Of a DNA stretch of 64,000 bases, positions 42,810 to 51,765 are shown piece by piece. Positions within the stretch are counted from its first letter, which is position 1; the number at the start of each line of letters is the position of its first letter. The notes beneath the pieces were generated by a model. It made no database searches and was not told where the DNA came from. It was given only the letters and a program-made list of their open reading frames with translations. Source of the stretch: Bacteroides neonati (GTDB lineage Bacteria > Bacteroidota > Bacteroidia > Bacteroidales > Bacteroidaceae); the NCBI RefSeq assembly GCF_000499785.1, contig NZ_HG726025.1:207586-271585 (forward strand). The letters are read 5' to 3'. The position numbers were made by a program, and so were the translations under genes.

Positions 42810-43574
42810 TTATTCTTTATCTTTCATATCGCCCAACGGATAGTATGGGAACATGTGTTCTTCCATCCATTTATTAGACTGGTCGGGAGTCATTTTCCAA
42901 CCCGAGCTACAGGTCGATACGATCTCTACCAGGTTCGAGCCTTTGCCCGCCATTGAGTTCTCGAATGCTTTCCGAATAGCCTTCTTTGCTTTGCGGATAG
43001 CAGGAACGGTATGTACCGCCTGGCGGGTTACATAAGCCGTACCTTCCAATTGGGCAGCAATTTCGGTAATCTTCAATGGGTAGCCGTGAAGACTTGCATC
43101 GCGGCCGTATGGGCTGGTCGATGTTTTCATGCCCATCAGTGTAGTAGGAGCCATTTGACCTCCGGTCATACCGTAGATGGCGTTGTTTACAAAGATGATG
43201 GTAATGTTTTCGCCACGGTTCAGTGCATGGATTGTTTCGGCTGTACCGATACAAGCCAAGTCACCATCGCCTTGATAGGTAAATACCATCCGGTCGGGCC
43301 ATAAGCGTTTGATGGCACTGGCCAGAGCAGGAGCACGTCCGTGAGCTGCTTCCTGCCAGTCTATATCCAGATAGTTATAGATGAATACGGCACATCCAAC
43401 CGGAGAGATTCCGATTGTCTTCTCTTCCATGCCCATCTCTTCGATTACTTCGGCAACGAGTTTGTGAACCACTCCGTGGCTACAACCCGGGCAGTAGTGC
43501 ATCGGATTATCGTTCATCAATGTCGGTTTCTTCTGAACCAGATTTCCTGACTTGATTATTTTTTCTTTCGTCAT
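42810..43574 (-). CDS. 2-oxoacid:ferredoxin oxidoreductase, TPP-binding beta subunit
   Basis: A 254-aa protein with the cluster- and TPP-associated motif HYCPGCSHG and the TPP signature GDGDLACIGTAETIHALNRG...NNAIYGMTGGQ. It binds thiamine diphosphate, cleaves the 2-oxoacid and passes electrons to the ferredoxin subunit. The VorB/KorA type alpha subunit suggests branched-chain 2-oxoacids or 2-oxoglutarate as substrate, which sequence alone does not settle. Confidence 0.94.
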   Translation of the reverse strand: MTKEKIIKSGNLVQKKPTLMNDNPMHYCPGCSHGVVHKLVAEVIEEMGMEEKTIGISPVGCAVFIYNYLDIDWQEAAHGRAPALASAIKRLWPDRMVFTYQGDGDLACIGTAETIHALNRGENITIIFVNNAIYGMTGGQMAPTTLMGMKTSTSPYGRDASLHGYPLKITEIAAQLEGTAYVTRQAVHTVPAIRKAKKAIRKAFENSMAGKGSNLVEIVSTCSSGWKMTPDQSNKWMEEHMFPYYPLGDMKDKE

Positions 43575-43586
43575 AGCTTCTTCTCC

Positions 43587-43757
43587 TTATCTGTTGGTGA
43601 ATCGTATAAAAAACTCCATTAGCTTGACAAAGATTGCCCCGCCACATATGTAGATAAATACTTTAAAGTCATCGACCGCAAAGTAAACAATGATAGCAGC
43701 CAGTGCCAGTATCATGAATAGTACATTGAGAATGTTTCTTATTTTATCGGGATTCAT
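43587..43757 (-). CDS. Small membrane protein (56 aa) inside the oxidoreductase operon
   Basis: An ORF of 56 codons runs from ATG 43757 to TAA 43587-43589. It fills the gap between the alpha- and beta-subunit genes, 14 bp after one and 12 bp before the other. It encodes two membrane segments (about 10-26 and 32-48) and starts MNPDKIRNILNVLFMILALA. No known motif. Its fixed position suggests a membrane-docking or accessory subunit, but that is inference. Confidence 0.72.
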   Translation of the reverse strand: MNPDKIRNILNVLFMILALAAIIVYFAVDDFKVFIYICGGAIFVKLMEFFIRFTNR

Positions 43758-43771
43758 CGTCTAATCGTAAA

Positions 43772-44851
43772 TCAAATTAATAATGTTTTCAGCGCAGTCA
43801 CTACTTCATCGGGATCGGGTACGATACCTCCCAGACGTCCGAAGTGTTCTACCTTTACCCGTCCATTTACAGCCAGACGTACGTCTTCTACCATCTGTCC
43901 GGCATTCAGTTCGAGCGAGAGCATACCTTTTACCTTGCCTGCATATTCGGCGATAATTTTCGTTGGGAAAGGCCATAAGGTAATGGGGCGAAGCATACCT
44001 ACTTTGATACCCTCTTCGCGGGCGTGTTCCATGGCTTTCTGTCCGATACGTGCCATCGATCCGAAGGCAATAATCAGATAGTCGGCATCTTCGCAGTCAA
44101 TCTCTTCGTAGCGAACTTCGTTCTCTTCGATTACTTTGTACTTAGCCTGAAAGCGGAGGTTGTTCTTCTCCATCGCATCGGGCTGTAGTTCGAGCGAAGT
44201 GATGATATTGGGTTTGCGATCTTTGGTTTTTCCGGTAGTAGCCCAAGGACATTGTTCAATGACCTCTGCGTCGGTGCGGCGAGGCTGCATGGGAGGAAGC
44301 ACTACTTTTTCCATCATCTGACCGATAACACCGTCGGCAAGGATAATGGCCGGATTGCGGTATTTGAATGCCAGATCGAATCCTAAGCCAACGAAATCGG
44401 CCATCTCTTGTACCGAGGCGGGAGCGAGTGCAATGAGTCTATAGTCGCCATGTCCACCACCCTTTACTGTCTGGAAGTAGTCTGCCTGACTGGGTTGAAT
44501 GGTTCCCAAACCCGGGCCACCACGCATTACATTGACAATAACACAAGGAAGTTCGGCACCTGCCAGGTAGGAGATACCCTCTTGTTTGAGGCTAACGCCG
44601 GGGCTCGAAGAGGATGTTATTACTTTCTTGCCACATCCTGCACCGCCATAAACCATATTGATTGCCGCTACTTCACTCTCTGCTTGAAGTACAACCATTC
44701 CGGTTGTCTCCCAAGGTTTCAGTTCGGCCAGTGTTTCCAGCACTTCCGACTGAGGGGTAATCGGGTATCCGAAGTATCCGTCGGCTCCGCAGCGTATAGC
44801 CGCATGAGCGATGGCTTCGTTTCCTTTCATTAATACAACTTCTTCTGCCAT
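43772..44851 (-). CDS. vorB: 2-oxoacid:ferredoxin oxidoreductase, alpha subunit (VorB/KorA type)
   Basis: A 359-aa protein with the pyrimidine-binding domain (MKGNEAIAHAAIRCGADGYFGYPITPQSE) and the transketolase C-terminal-like domain (DYLIIAFGSMARIGQKAMEHAREEGIKVGMLRPITLWPFP). Alpha and beta chains form the catalytic core. Bacteroides homologues carry the name VorB (3-methyl-2-oxobutanoate dehydrogenase). KorA is the alternative. It starts 12 bp after the ferredoxin gene. Confidence 0.92.
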   Translation of the reverse strand: MAEEVVLMKGNEAIAHAAIRCGADGYFGYPITPQSEVLETLAELKPWETTGMVVLQAESEVAAINMVYGGAGCGKKVITSSSSPGVSLKQEGISYLAGAELPCVIVNVMRGGPGLGTIQPSQADYFQTVKGGGHGDYRLIALAPASVQEMADFVGLGFDLAFKYRNPAIILADGVIGQMMEKVVLPPMQPRRTDAEVIEQCPWATTGKTKDRKPNIITSLELQPDAMEKNNLRFQAKYKVIEENEVRYEEIDCEDADYLIIAFGSMARIGQKAMEHAREEGIKVGMLRPITLWPFPTKIIAEYAGKVKGMLSLELNAGQMVEDVRLAVNGRVKVEHFGRLGGIVPDPDEVVTALKTLLI

Positions 44852-44863
44852 ATTCTTTCTTTA

Positions 44864-45091
44864 TTAGTCACATTTAACTTTAAATACTGAGATACATCCG
44901 TCGGGACAAACAATTGCGCAGGAACTACATCCGTTGCATGTGTCTTCGAGAGCTTGATAAGCATAATTGTACCCTTTTATATTTACCTCTTTTGCGAGGG
45001 AAATCACGTTGAGAGGACAGGCTACTGCGCATAGGTTGCATCCTTTGCAGCGTTCGGTGTCGACAACGATAGCTCCTTTTATTTTTGCCAT
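44864..45091 (-). CDS. 2x[4Fe-4S] ferredoxin subunit of the 2-oxoacid oxidoreductase
   Basis: A 75-aa protein with two clean cluster motifs: C15-x2-C18-x2-C21-x3-C25-P and C52-x2-C55-x2-C58-x3-C62-P. It accepts electrons from the TPP subunit. Its position directly before the alpha subunit supports a delta-subunit role. Confidence 0.94.
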   Translation of the reverse strand: MAKIKGAIVVDTERCKGCNLCAVACPLNVISLAKEVNIKGYNYAYQALEDTCNGCSSCAIVCPDGCISVFKVKCD

Positions 45092-45120
45092 AATCTCTAT
45101 TTGTTAATTACGTAGTTTAT

Positions 45121-45396
45121 TTATTGGTTGAACATATCTTTATTGTAGAAATTCATGATGTCCATCATCATTTTGCGGGCTTGCGCAGCCGGGCTTTGAG
45201 GGTTTAGTTCAATGGCTTCCTGATAGTTATTGAGGGCTTGGTGCCAGTTGCCTAGTTTTCGATAAGCGTTTCCCCGCAAGTAATAGGCTTCGTCTTTGGG
45301 GGCGGAGTCGGTTAGGATGAGTTGATCCAAAGCTAGGATCGCCTCGTCTACTTTTCCCTGATTGATGAGCTCTTTAATCGTATTTAATTGTTTCAT
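45121..45396 (-). CDS. Small TPR-repeat protein (91 aa)
   Basis: Two tetratricopeptide-type repeats are visible (AILALDQLILTDSAPKDEAYYLRGNAYRKLGNWHQALNNYQEAIELNP). It is the first gene of the oxidoreductase transcript, 29 bp before the ferredoxin. It probably serves as a protein-protein adaptor. A TATCTTTG -7 box lies at 45427-45434 on the minus strand, about 31 bp upstream. Confidence 0.82.
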   Translation of the reverse strand: MKQLNTIKELINQGKVDEAILALDQLILTDSAPKDEAYYLRGNAYRKLGNWHQALNNYQEAIELNPQSPAAQARKMMMDIMNFYNKDMFNQ

Positions 45397-46268
45397 CAGT
45401 TCTGAGTTTCCGGGTTAATTGAGCTACAAAGATAATCTTTATTTGGATAATCAACCTAAGTAAAGAGAAAAAAACTTCCTTCTCTTTCCGGCATATGTTT
45501 TCATTTAACAAATTCTTTGAGATCTTGTTCTATAATGGGTGATTCTATTCTCTTAATCATTTATTACTTCGAATTGGAAAAGTCACAGGGATAGATAACA
45601 AATACACTCCCATCATTCTTTTTGGATGAGATTAGGAATACTTCAAACTTTTTATTTTTATTATGCGCAAATGTGAGTATCGTTATTGTAATTAAACTAA
45701 CTATTCCTGCATGCGATTGTGACATAATAACAGCAATATATATGATTCCCAAAGCTATGCGAGAAATCTGACAAATATATTTCTTTTTTAGAAATACATA
45801 ATTGGAAAGCCAGTGTTAATCCCATAACACTCATCCATAATAGTGAAAAATCCATTCTGGAAGTATTTGATTATCAGTTAATAGTGTAGAGTTGAGCATT
45901 GTGGATATTGCACATAATACTGCAAAGTAAATATATAAAAGATATGAAAATCTCATTTTTCGAATTGATGTAGGCATAATATTTTGTTTGTAATTGACTT
46001 TAAAAACCTCGGTCTTTAAAGTTGGTAAAGGGGATTTGATATTTTGCAAAACGAAATTCCTTTTTTGCGAAAATTAGGCAAGTCGTATAGATGTTTATAC
46101 CACTAATATTTTCAAGAAAGCCAATCTCTGTGTCAGCTTTAAATAAAACGCTATCTCTCCCTATAAAAAATAGATATAACAAGAGAGAAACAACCTAAAG
46201 CAGATTATGGCTGGTTACATTTCATGACTTTTATTTCTCTAATTTCGGAAATATCAATTAGCATTTAA
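45397..46268. other. AT-rich region with broken ORFs at the left edge of a decaying island
   Basis: Apart from the operon promoter near 45430, this 870-bp stretch holds no intact gene. The base composition turns clearly AT-rich here and stays so to about 49.65 kb. Broken minus-strand coding segments at 45564-46049 and 46000-46182 suggest degraded membrane-protein genes. Confidence 0.6.
45564..46049 (-). pseudogene. Degraded small polytopic membrane protein
   Basis: Three minus-strand frames join into one plausible membrane protein. MRFSYLLYIYFAVLCAISTML...LPEWIF passes, by adding one T in the T5 run, into SLLWMSVMGLTLAFQLCISKKEIY. Removal of one T then leads into RIALGIIYIAVIMSQSHAGIV down to the stop at 45564. 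Both a missing and an extra base are needed, so real decay is likelier than one type of sequencing error. The family is not recognised. Confidence 0.45.
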
Positions 46269-46916
46269 TTATCGAAAATAGATACCTCTTAATTTTTCCA
46301 TGTCAGTTATTGGCCTCAAGTATCCTTCATTAAGCAGCATATATCTATTGGCTATTTTCTCTGCCGCTTGATAGTTATGATCAGAAAAAATAATACCCTT
46401 ATTTAATCTATTTAATTTGATATATGCGCTTACTTGTTCTACCATGATAGGTGATAATCCGATAAACGGCTCATCTAAAATAACAAAAGGAGATTTACTC
46501 TCCAGAAGCAGTAATATTTCTATATATCTTAATTCGCCATTTGATAAATCTCTGATTCTACTCTTATACTTCTTTTGAATAGTTTCATCCATTAACCAAT
46601 GAAAAGAATTTCCACAAACCAATCTGATCAGGTCTTCAACAATCAATTCCTTGGGTAAAAAATTCATTTGTGGAAGGTATACTATTTGTCCGGTTTTATA
46701 TGCTTTCCCTGTTATTACTTTATCGTTAATTCGTAAAAAGAGGCGATCCGCTTTCATTGTTCCGTATAAAATATTGAATAGAGTTGATTTACCAGAGCCA
46801 TTTCTTCCCCAAATGGCAATAATATCTCCAGACATACATTTCAAATATATATCAGATAAAATAATTCTTTCATTAAAAGACTTTAAAATACTATCTGCTT
46901 CTAAATAAAAATCCAT
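46269..46916 (-). CDS. ABC transporter ATP-binding protein
   Basis: A 215-aa ATPase with Walker A GRNGSGKST (37-45), signature LSNGE, Walker B FVILDEP and an H-loop SDHN. It would power movement of a substrate across the inner membrane together with the small membrane protein whose 3' end it overlaps by 16 bp. Codon and base use are AT-rich, unlike the flanking chromosome. Export of a small peptide or lipid is possible but not shown. Confidence 0.88.
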   Translation of the reverse strand: MDFYLEADSILKSFNERIILSDIYLKCMSGDIIAIWGRNGSGKSTLFNILYGTMKADRLFLRINDKVITGKAYKTGQIVYLPQMNFLPKELIVEDLIRLVCGNSFHWLMDETIQKKYKSRIRDLSNGELRYIEILLLLESKSPFVILDEPFIGLSPIMVEQVSAYIKLNRLNKGIIFSDHNYQAAEKIANRYMLLNEGYLRPITDMEKLRGIYFR

Positions 46917-47227
46917 ATTGTTAAGATATAAAATAAGATACTAAGTAACAACGATACGATGAAAGATATAAAATAGAGTTCTATTATACTACAAGATCCA
47001 TTGTAGTAAAAATAAAATTCATTTTTCCTCATTGTCATCTTATATATTATATCTGCTATCAATCCTAACGTAGGGAATGTATAAACGAGTACGTTAAGTG
47101 CATTTAGAAGACTCCAGTTTCCAATATTGCTAATGATGACAATCAAAAGTGTTACCGGTACACTTTGTTTTAAGCTGTTTCTGTAAAAAATGTAATAATA
47201 AATTGCTTTCTTCGATAAAATCCGCAT
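46901..47227 (-). CDS. Small membrane protein partner of the ABC ATPase (108 aa)
   Basis: A 108-aa protein with about three membrane segments (LLIVIISNIGNWSLLNALNVLVYTF, and a long C-terminal pair ending FYILTIWIFI). The reading frame overlaps the ATPase start. It is short for an ABC permease, so it is a minimal subunit or the surviving half of a larger one. Confidence 0.65.
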   Translation of the reverse strand: MRILSKKAIYYYIFYRNSLKQSVPVTLLIVIISNIGNWSLLNALNVLVYTFPTLGLIADIIYKMTMRKNEFYFYYNGSCSIIELYFISFIVSLLLSILFYILTIWIFI

Positions 47228-47476
47228 CTCTGATGTGTTTTTTTTATGATAATTTCATTATTTCAATCCATGCTTTTTCGTTTATTATCCAGATTAATTA
47301 TGCTGAATTTTGCCACTATGAAGCATTACAAAGAGTATCTTATGTGGATATTTCTTCTTTAGTTTTATCTTTTACAATTCTTTATTATTTGTAGCATTAT
47401 ATCCATAACAAGTCCGTCCAATTAAGTAAATAAAAATAGATTAGAGCTTTGCATAATCGTTTCAGGGAAAGAGAAT

Positions 47477-48027
47477 TTATAATTGTTTTGTTATAAAACC
47501 ATGATCTTCAGACCTTGTCTTGACCGTATCGTTTACATTAAGCTCAACATTACCTTCCTTGTCAGTTAATCGATTTCCTGTTGCTGCAATTCCTCTAATT
47601 AACTTCATATCCCACTTTAAATCATTTATAGCCTCTTCTTGCCACTTGTATGCAAACAATTCTAGCTTCTCCTCTTCTTCTGTCTTTTGTTTTTCAAAGT
47701 CATAGCAGTCAGGGTTGTTCTCAATATATTGGAGAAGTTTTTTTATATGCATAGTTTCTTTTGCATTCCAATTAAGGCTTAACACTTCATGAAGCTTTTC
47801 GACCCAAAGATCTATTCGTTGGTCAGGAGTAAAAACTCTAAATATTGCTCTTTTAGGCTCTCGTCCGAAGCTCTCCATTCGGCTCTACTCATCGTTCTGA
47901 TATCTGACAAATTAGCCTTGACCCACTCATTGGTGTTCATATCGCAACTATATACAGACTCATCTTTTTGGCAAGAAGAAACCATTACTAACACAACTAC
48001 ATACAATAAATAAAATAAGTTTTTCAT
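47477..48027 (-). pseudogene. Lipoprotein of the fulvocin-C-related type, frameshifted
   Basis: The 5' frame (48027-47812) encodes a lipoprotein signal ending VSSCQKD and NTNEWVKANLSDIRTMSRAEWRASDESLK. The 3' frame (to 47477) continues KRAIFRVFTPDQRIDLWVEKLHEVLSLNW...LFAYKWQEEAINDLKWDMKLIRGIAATGNRL. Adding one A in the A4 run (T4 at 47851-47854) fuses them cleanly. Bacteroidetes proteins of this shape are annotated as bacteriocin fulvocin C-related. Their function is unproven. It lies 21 bp after the DUF1573 gene. It is either a broken gene or a one-base sequence error. Confidence 0.7.
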
Positions 48028-48048
48028 ATTCGTCTATTATTAATGCTA

Positions 48049-48419
48049 TTACTCTAATTTTCCTTTAATTTTTAGCAAAACAACACTTTCATCAGAATTT
48101 GATTCGACAAAAAGACTTTTCGAAAAAAAACCATTCTGATTTTTTGTATCAAAATTCACTTTTACAATTCCTTTTTCACCTAGTTGTATCGGCTTTTTAG
48201 ACCAGTCTGCTGTAGTGCATTCGCAAGAAGCTTTTACTTTATAAATCACTAATGGGCTATTTCCATTGTTAGAAAAAATAAAATTAATAACCACTGTAGA
48301 GTTATTTTTCTTTGCAATCATTCCCAAATCAATTGTCTTTTTGGAGAAAACTAACTTTGCTTGCCCTTTAGCTAAACAGGGCAAACAACATAATAGTAAG
48401 AAAAAATACGTACTTTCAT
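48049..48419 (-). pseudogene. DUF1573 protein with frameshift in its signal peptide
   Basis: The mature domain is a clear DUF1573/ASPM-like beta fold (VVINFIFSNNGNSPLVIYKVKASCECTTADW...PIQLGEKGIVKVNFD). The uninterrupted frame begins only with a TTG codon inside a hydrophobic stretch (LLLCCLPCLAKG). ATG at 48419 (MKVRIF) reads into that stretch if one base is added to the A6/T6 run at 48401-48406. The family is exported and its role is unknown. It is first in the minus-strand unit followed by the fulvocin-C-related lipoprotein. Confidence 0.65.
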
Positions 48420-48702
48420 TTTATATTCATTTGAAGATTAACTTATTTCTATTACTTTATTCTTTGTCCTATAGAAAGTGTTCGATTTTTTTTTGTTTAT
48501 GTCTCTTATAAAATATTTATATTGTAATAATAGACTAAAGATAGGGAACTTTTGTAATAAAAGAAATAATTCTTAATTATACAATAGTAGACGCGGATAT
48601 TTTCGTTTTATTTAAGTTTTTCATGAATATAATATGAATTTATTCTATGAGATTCTTTTGTTTTTTGGGGTCAGTCCGAAAACCCAGTGGATTTATTACT
48701 CA

Positions 48703-49425
48703 TTATGCACACAACATTGATAATCTATAGAGAAAGAACTGTATATCTGCGACTCCTCTGAACTGACTTCAAAACGCTTTTACCTTCGCATTGAATGATT
48801 CTGCTCCGGCATTTGTTTGTCTATTCGTAAAGAAGTTTAACATTGTGTTCTAATGATTTGTAAATGTGTCAAGACTGTTTGAAATGCGTTTTAGGCAAGT
48901 TTACTTACTTTATCACGAACCATTTGGCTAAGTTTAGCCTGGCAGCATATTTGTGACTTTTTGCATTGTAGATGTCAGTGAGTTCCATAGCCAATTGATA
49001 GGCTTGTTTAAACTCCGGATAGAATTCAAATATTATATCCGCCCTCCACCTTTCCGAGGTTGTCCATTTGGACTCATGTCTGGTCAGTATAAATTTGGCA
49101 CGAGTTAACAATTGCTTGCGTGTATCACTGTTTACGTACCGGAGAGGGACATATGGTATCCCTTCTTTCCGGCATCGTTTGATTGCTGCATTTTCCAAAT
49201 CACGAACCATCCAGCGTAGAGTAATACGCAATTCGTCCAATGCGTCATAATACAGCTTTTGTACATGAAAACGGTCATTGGTAATTCTTGCCTTGGGGAA
49301 AACAGTACAAACTATCAGCATCATAGAAGATGACAAGTCAAGTGTTATTTCCACCACAGCCTTTCGCTTGGAGATGCAAATCTTCTCAAGTACAGCTATC
49401 TTCTCTTTGATTAATTTTAATGATT
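48703..49425 (-). pseudogene. Remnant of an ISL3-type (ISAon1-like) transposase
   Basis: An open stretch 49425-48905 encodes VEITLDLSSSM...ITNDRFHVQKLYYDALDELRI...WTTSERWRADIIFEFYPEFKQAY, matching the middle of ISAon1/ISL3 transposases. After a stop, another frame gives NFFTNRQTNAGAESFNAKVKAF, a stop, and SQFRGVADIQFFLYRLSMLCA, the typical C-terminus ending at 48703. The N-terminal half is missing. Sequence near 48668-48685 (GGGTCAGTCCGAAAACCC) may be the surviving end of the element. Confidence 0.75.
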
Positions 49426-49700
49426 ATCCGCATAGCATTTGTTGAATATTTTACGTTATGTTGGGAAGCTGACACTATATTAAGTCGATATACCCAGGTA
49501 AACTTTATTTAAGTGAAAGATCAATTTTCTTTCTCTAAAAAGGTGTAATGTATCGAACAATTCATTAAGTTTGCGGAAAGGCTTCGAATTATTTATTTTG
49601 TAAGTAGCCATTACGTTTTTGCTTTAGTACATACTAATATTTAAATAAAATGAATGAACATGAAATAAATAGTCAGCTAATCACCGAAAAATATAGACTG

Positions 49701-50567
49701 ATGAAACATTTAATCTATGCCATACTGGCTCTCTTGCTATTAGCCTCTTGCTCCAAAGATAGTGAATGGATTGACAGTGACTATGACGAAGCGGAAGAAC
49801 CCAAAGAAGAGATGCCTGTGCAGGAAATTTTTCGGTTCAAGTTGTCTGCAAAGAAAACAGTACTGAATATTTTCGATCTTGCCGAATTATCGATACTCGA
49901 CTCTAAAGGTGTTTCTTTTATTTTTCGATTGCACGAGTTGGCAAGTAGTTATGACTCCATAGTATGGCAGGTAAAAGGTTTGGATGGTCGGTTGCGGATA
50001 TTCAACAACCGAAACGGGAGCGGTATATCGGAGACAACGTTAACATCGAATTGGGGGCATTGCTTTTATTTGCCTGGTAACCATGAGGCTTATCTACATG
50101 GTTATAAAGGGAACAAAATGATCTATGGCGATACCTTACGCATGGAAGTGACCGATACAAAATCTTTTCTAGGGCGCAATTGGAGCGATACGAATGATTT
50201 AGGTGAAAATATCGGTCATAATAATGCACTGAACGAACACTTCTCATTGGCTACATTGGCCAATGTTTATGACGGTACGCCCGCCATCAATTTGCGTTTA
50301 ATAAATAGCGGGAATTTAGATCAAATTGCCTTTACTCGTAAGAGTAAAAAGGAACTTTATGCCTATATGGTGCAACTCTATGGGAAGCCTATTTATGAAA
50401 AAGACTCTCCTGATTTAGTAGCCCAATACAGTACCTTTGCGGTTCGTTCGCCAAAGGCTGTTCCACTTGCCTATTGGGCTACGGGCAAAGCTAAGATCAT
50501 TTTATTAAGAGAAGAAGATCCTGAGTGGAGGGACTTGATATGCTACATACATACAGAGCCTGTTTAG
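49701..50567 (+). CDS. Bacteroides-type lipoprotein of unknown function
   Basis: A 288-aa protein with a lipoprotein signal (MKHLIYAILALLLLASC). ATG 49701 is chosen because the earlier in-frame start adds a polar leader before the signal. The mature protein has an acidic linker (DSDYDEAEEPKEEMP) and a beta-rich domain with no recognised motif. It probably faces the periplasm or surface. GC content returns to the chromosomal level here. Confidence 0.8.
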   Translation: MKHLIYAILALLLLASCSKDSEWIDSDYDEAEEPKEEMPVQEIFRFKLSAKKTVLNIFDLAELSILDSKGVSFIFRLHELASSYDSIVWQVKGLDGRLRIFNNRNGSGISETTLTSNWGHCFYLPGNHEAYLHGYKGNKMIYGDTLRMEVTDTKSFLGRNWSDTNDLGENIGHNNALNEHFSLATLANVYDGTPAINLRLINSGNLDQIAFTRKSKKELYAYMVQLYGKPIYEKDSPDLVAQYSTFAVRSPKAVPLAYWATGKAKIILLREEDPEWRDLICYIHTEPV

Positions 50568-50616
50568 CCCGGGAAACGGACTGACACGTTGCTGAAATAA
50601 AACAAGTAAAAACAAA

Positions 50617-51231
50617 ATGATAATGAAAAAAGAAATTCTTTTCGTATTACTCAATAACTTTGCTGATTGGGAGGGGGCTTACATTGCTCCCAACCTGAAT
50701 GCTGGAGTTGAACCCGGAAGCGAAAGCCTCTATACTGTAAAAACAGTGTCGGCAACGAAAGCTCCGGTAAGATCGATAGGTGGATTCAGCGTATTGCCCG
50801 ACTATGCCATCGGCGATATACCGACTGATTATGCCGGATTGGTGCTGATCGGTGGCATGGATTGGTTTACTCCGGAGGCCGAACTTTTTGTTCCGTTGGT
50901 AAAAGAGGCTATCGAACACAATAAGTTGGTTGCGGGTATTTGCAATGCGTCTGTTTTTCTTGGTATGCACGGGTTTCTCAATGAGGTGAACCATACCAGC
51001 AATGGATTGGAATACATCAGAAACTATGCCGGAACGAACTATAAGGGGGAGCCTTACTACCGGAACGAAGCAGCAGTGAGAGATGGAAATATCGTAACTG
51101 CCAATGGCTTTGCCACGCTGGAGTTTAGTCGCGAAATTCTCTTTGCTTTGAGGGCTGACAGTCCCGCAAAGATAGAAAGAGGCTATCGAATGAATAAAAC
51201 AGGAATCTGGGAAGACCCCATATCCGAATGA
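50617..51231 (+). CDS. DJ-1/PfpI family type 1 glutamine amidotransferase-like protein
   Basis: A 204-aa protein with the nucleophile elbow AGICNAS (Cys109) and the acidic partner in DWEGA (Glu19). DJ-1 superfamily members include chaperones, glyoxalase-like hydrolases and stress proteins. The exact one is unclear. ATG 50623 (MKKEIL) is an equally possible start. A perfect 12-bp terminator follows. Confidence 0.87.
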   Translation: MIMKKEILFVLLNNFADWEGAYIAPNLNAGVEPGSESLYTVKTVSATKAPVRSIGGFSVLPDYAIGDIPTDYAGLVLIGGMDWFTPEAELFVPLVKEAIEHNKLVAGICNASVFLGMHGFLNEVNHTSNGLEYIRNYAGTNYKGEPYYRNEAAVRDGNIVTANGFATLEFSREILFALRADSPAKIERGYRMNKTGIWEDPISE

Positions 51232-51236
51232 TACGT

Positions 51237-51272
51237 TTGCTCTTCTCAGGAACTTACCTGAGAAGAGCAAAA
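51237..51272. terminator. Shared terminator between DJ-1-type and cupin genes
   Basis: GCTCTTCTCAGG (51239-51250) pairs perfectly with CCTGAGAAGAGC (51257-51268) around AACTTA, flanked by TTT and AAAA. It lies between convergent genes and can serve both. Confidence 0.8.
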
Positions 51273-51303
51273 TAGATTAGGGAGCGAGACTTTGAAAAGG
51301 CTC

Positions 51304-51753
51304 TTACCACGTAACTTTTCCGTTTAGTATCTCGCCATCTTTGGCATCGCTTTCGTTAAACGTATGTGCTTTGTATTGAATACAAATCATGACCAACGGT
51401 TCGTTGCCTGTATTGCGCACAGCGCGTTCGCCATTGGGAGCTACTCTAACCGTGTCTCCTTCGGATACTGTAAATATCTCTCCATCGACTTGAAACTCTC
51501 CATGACCGCTCACGAAAACATAAAGTTCCTCGTGCGTCTTGTGCGTATGTAGGAATCCCGTTTCGGTGCCTGGGGCGAATGATTGAAACGATATTTCCGC
51601 ACCCGTTGCCTGCAAAGCTCCGCCTATAAAAACTTTGCCCGGTATCTCAATGCCGGGACCCAATACCAAAGTATGCTCACTTAGTTCGCCCATCTTCCCA
51701 ACTGATACGGTGGTGTAATTTGTTCCTTCCGAAATCTTTTCTGCTGTTTTCAT
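51304..51753 (-). CDS. Cupin-domain protein
   Basis: A 149-aa single cupin. HTHKTHEELYVFVSGHGEFQVDG is the first metal-binding motif and APNGERAVRNTGNEPL the second region. No known enzyme subgroup is recognised, and it may bind a small molecule or metal. It is divergent from the HxlR regulator gene, with overlapping promoters, so it is a likely target of that regulator. Confidence 0.88.
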   Translation of the reverse strand: MKTAEKISEGTNYTTVSVGKMGELSEHTLVLGPGIEIPGKVFIGGALQATGAEISFQSFAPGTETGFLHTHKTHEELYVFVSGHGEFQVDGEIFTVSEGDTVRVAPNGERAVRNTGNEPLVMICIQYKAHTFNESDAKDGEILNGKVTW

Positions 51754-51765
51754 TTTGAATACTTA

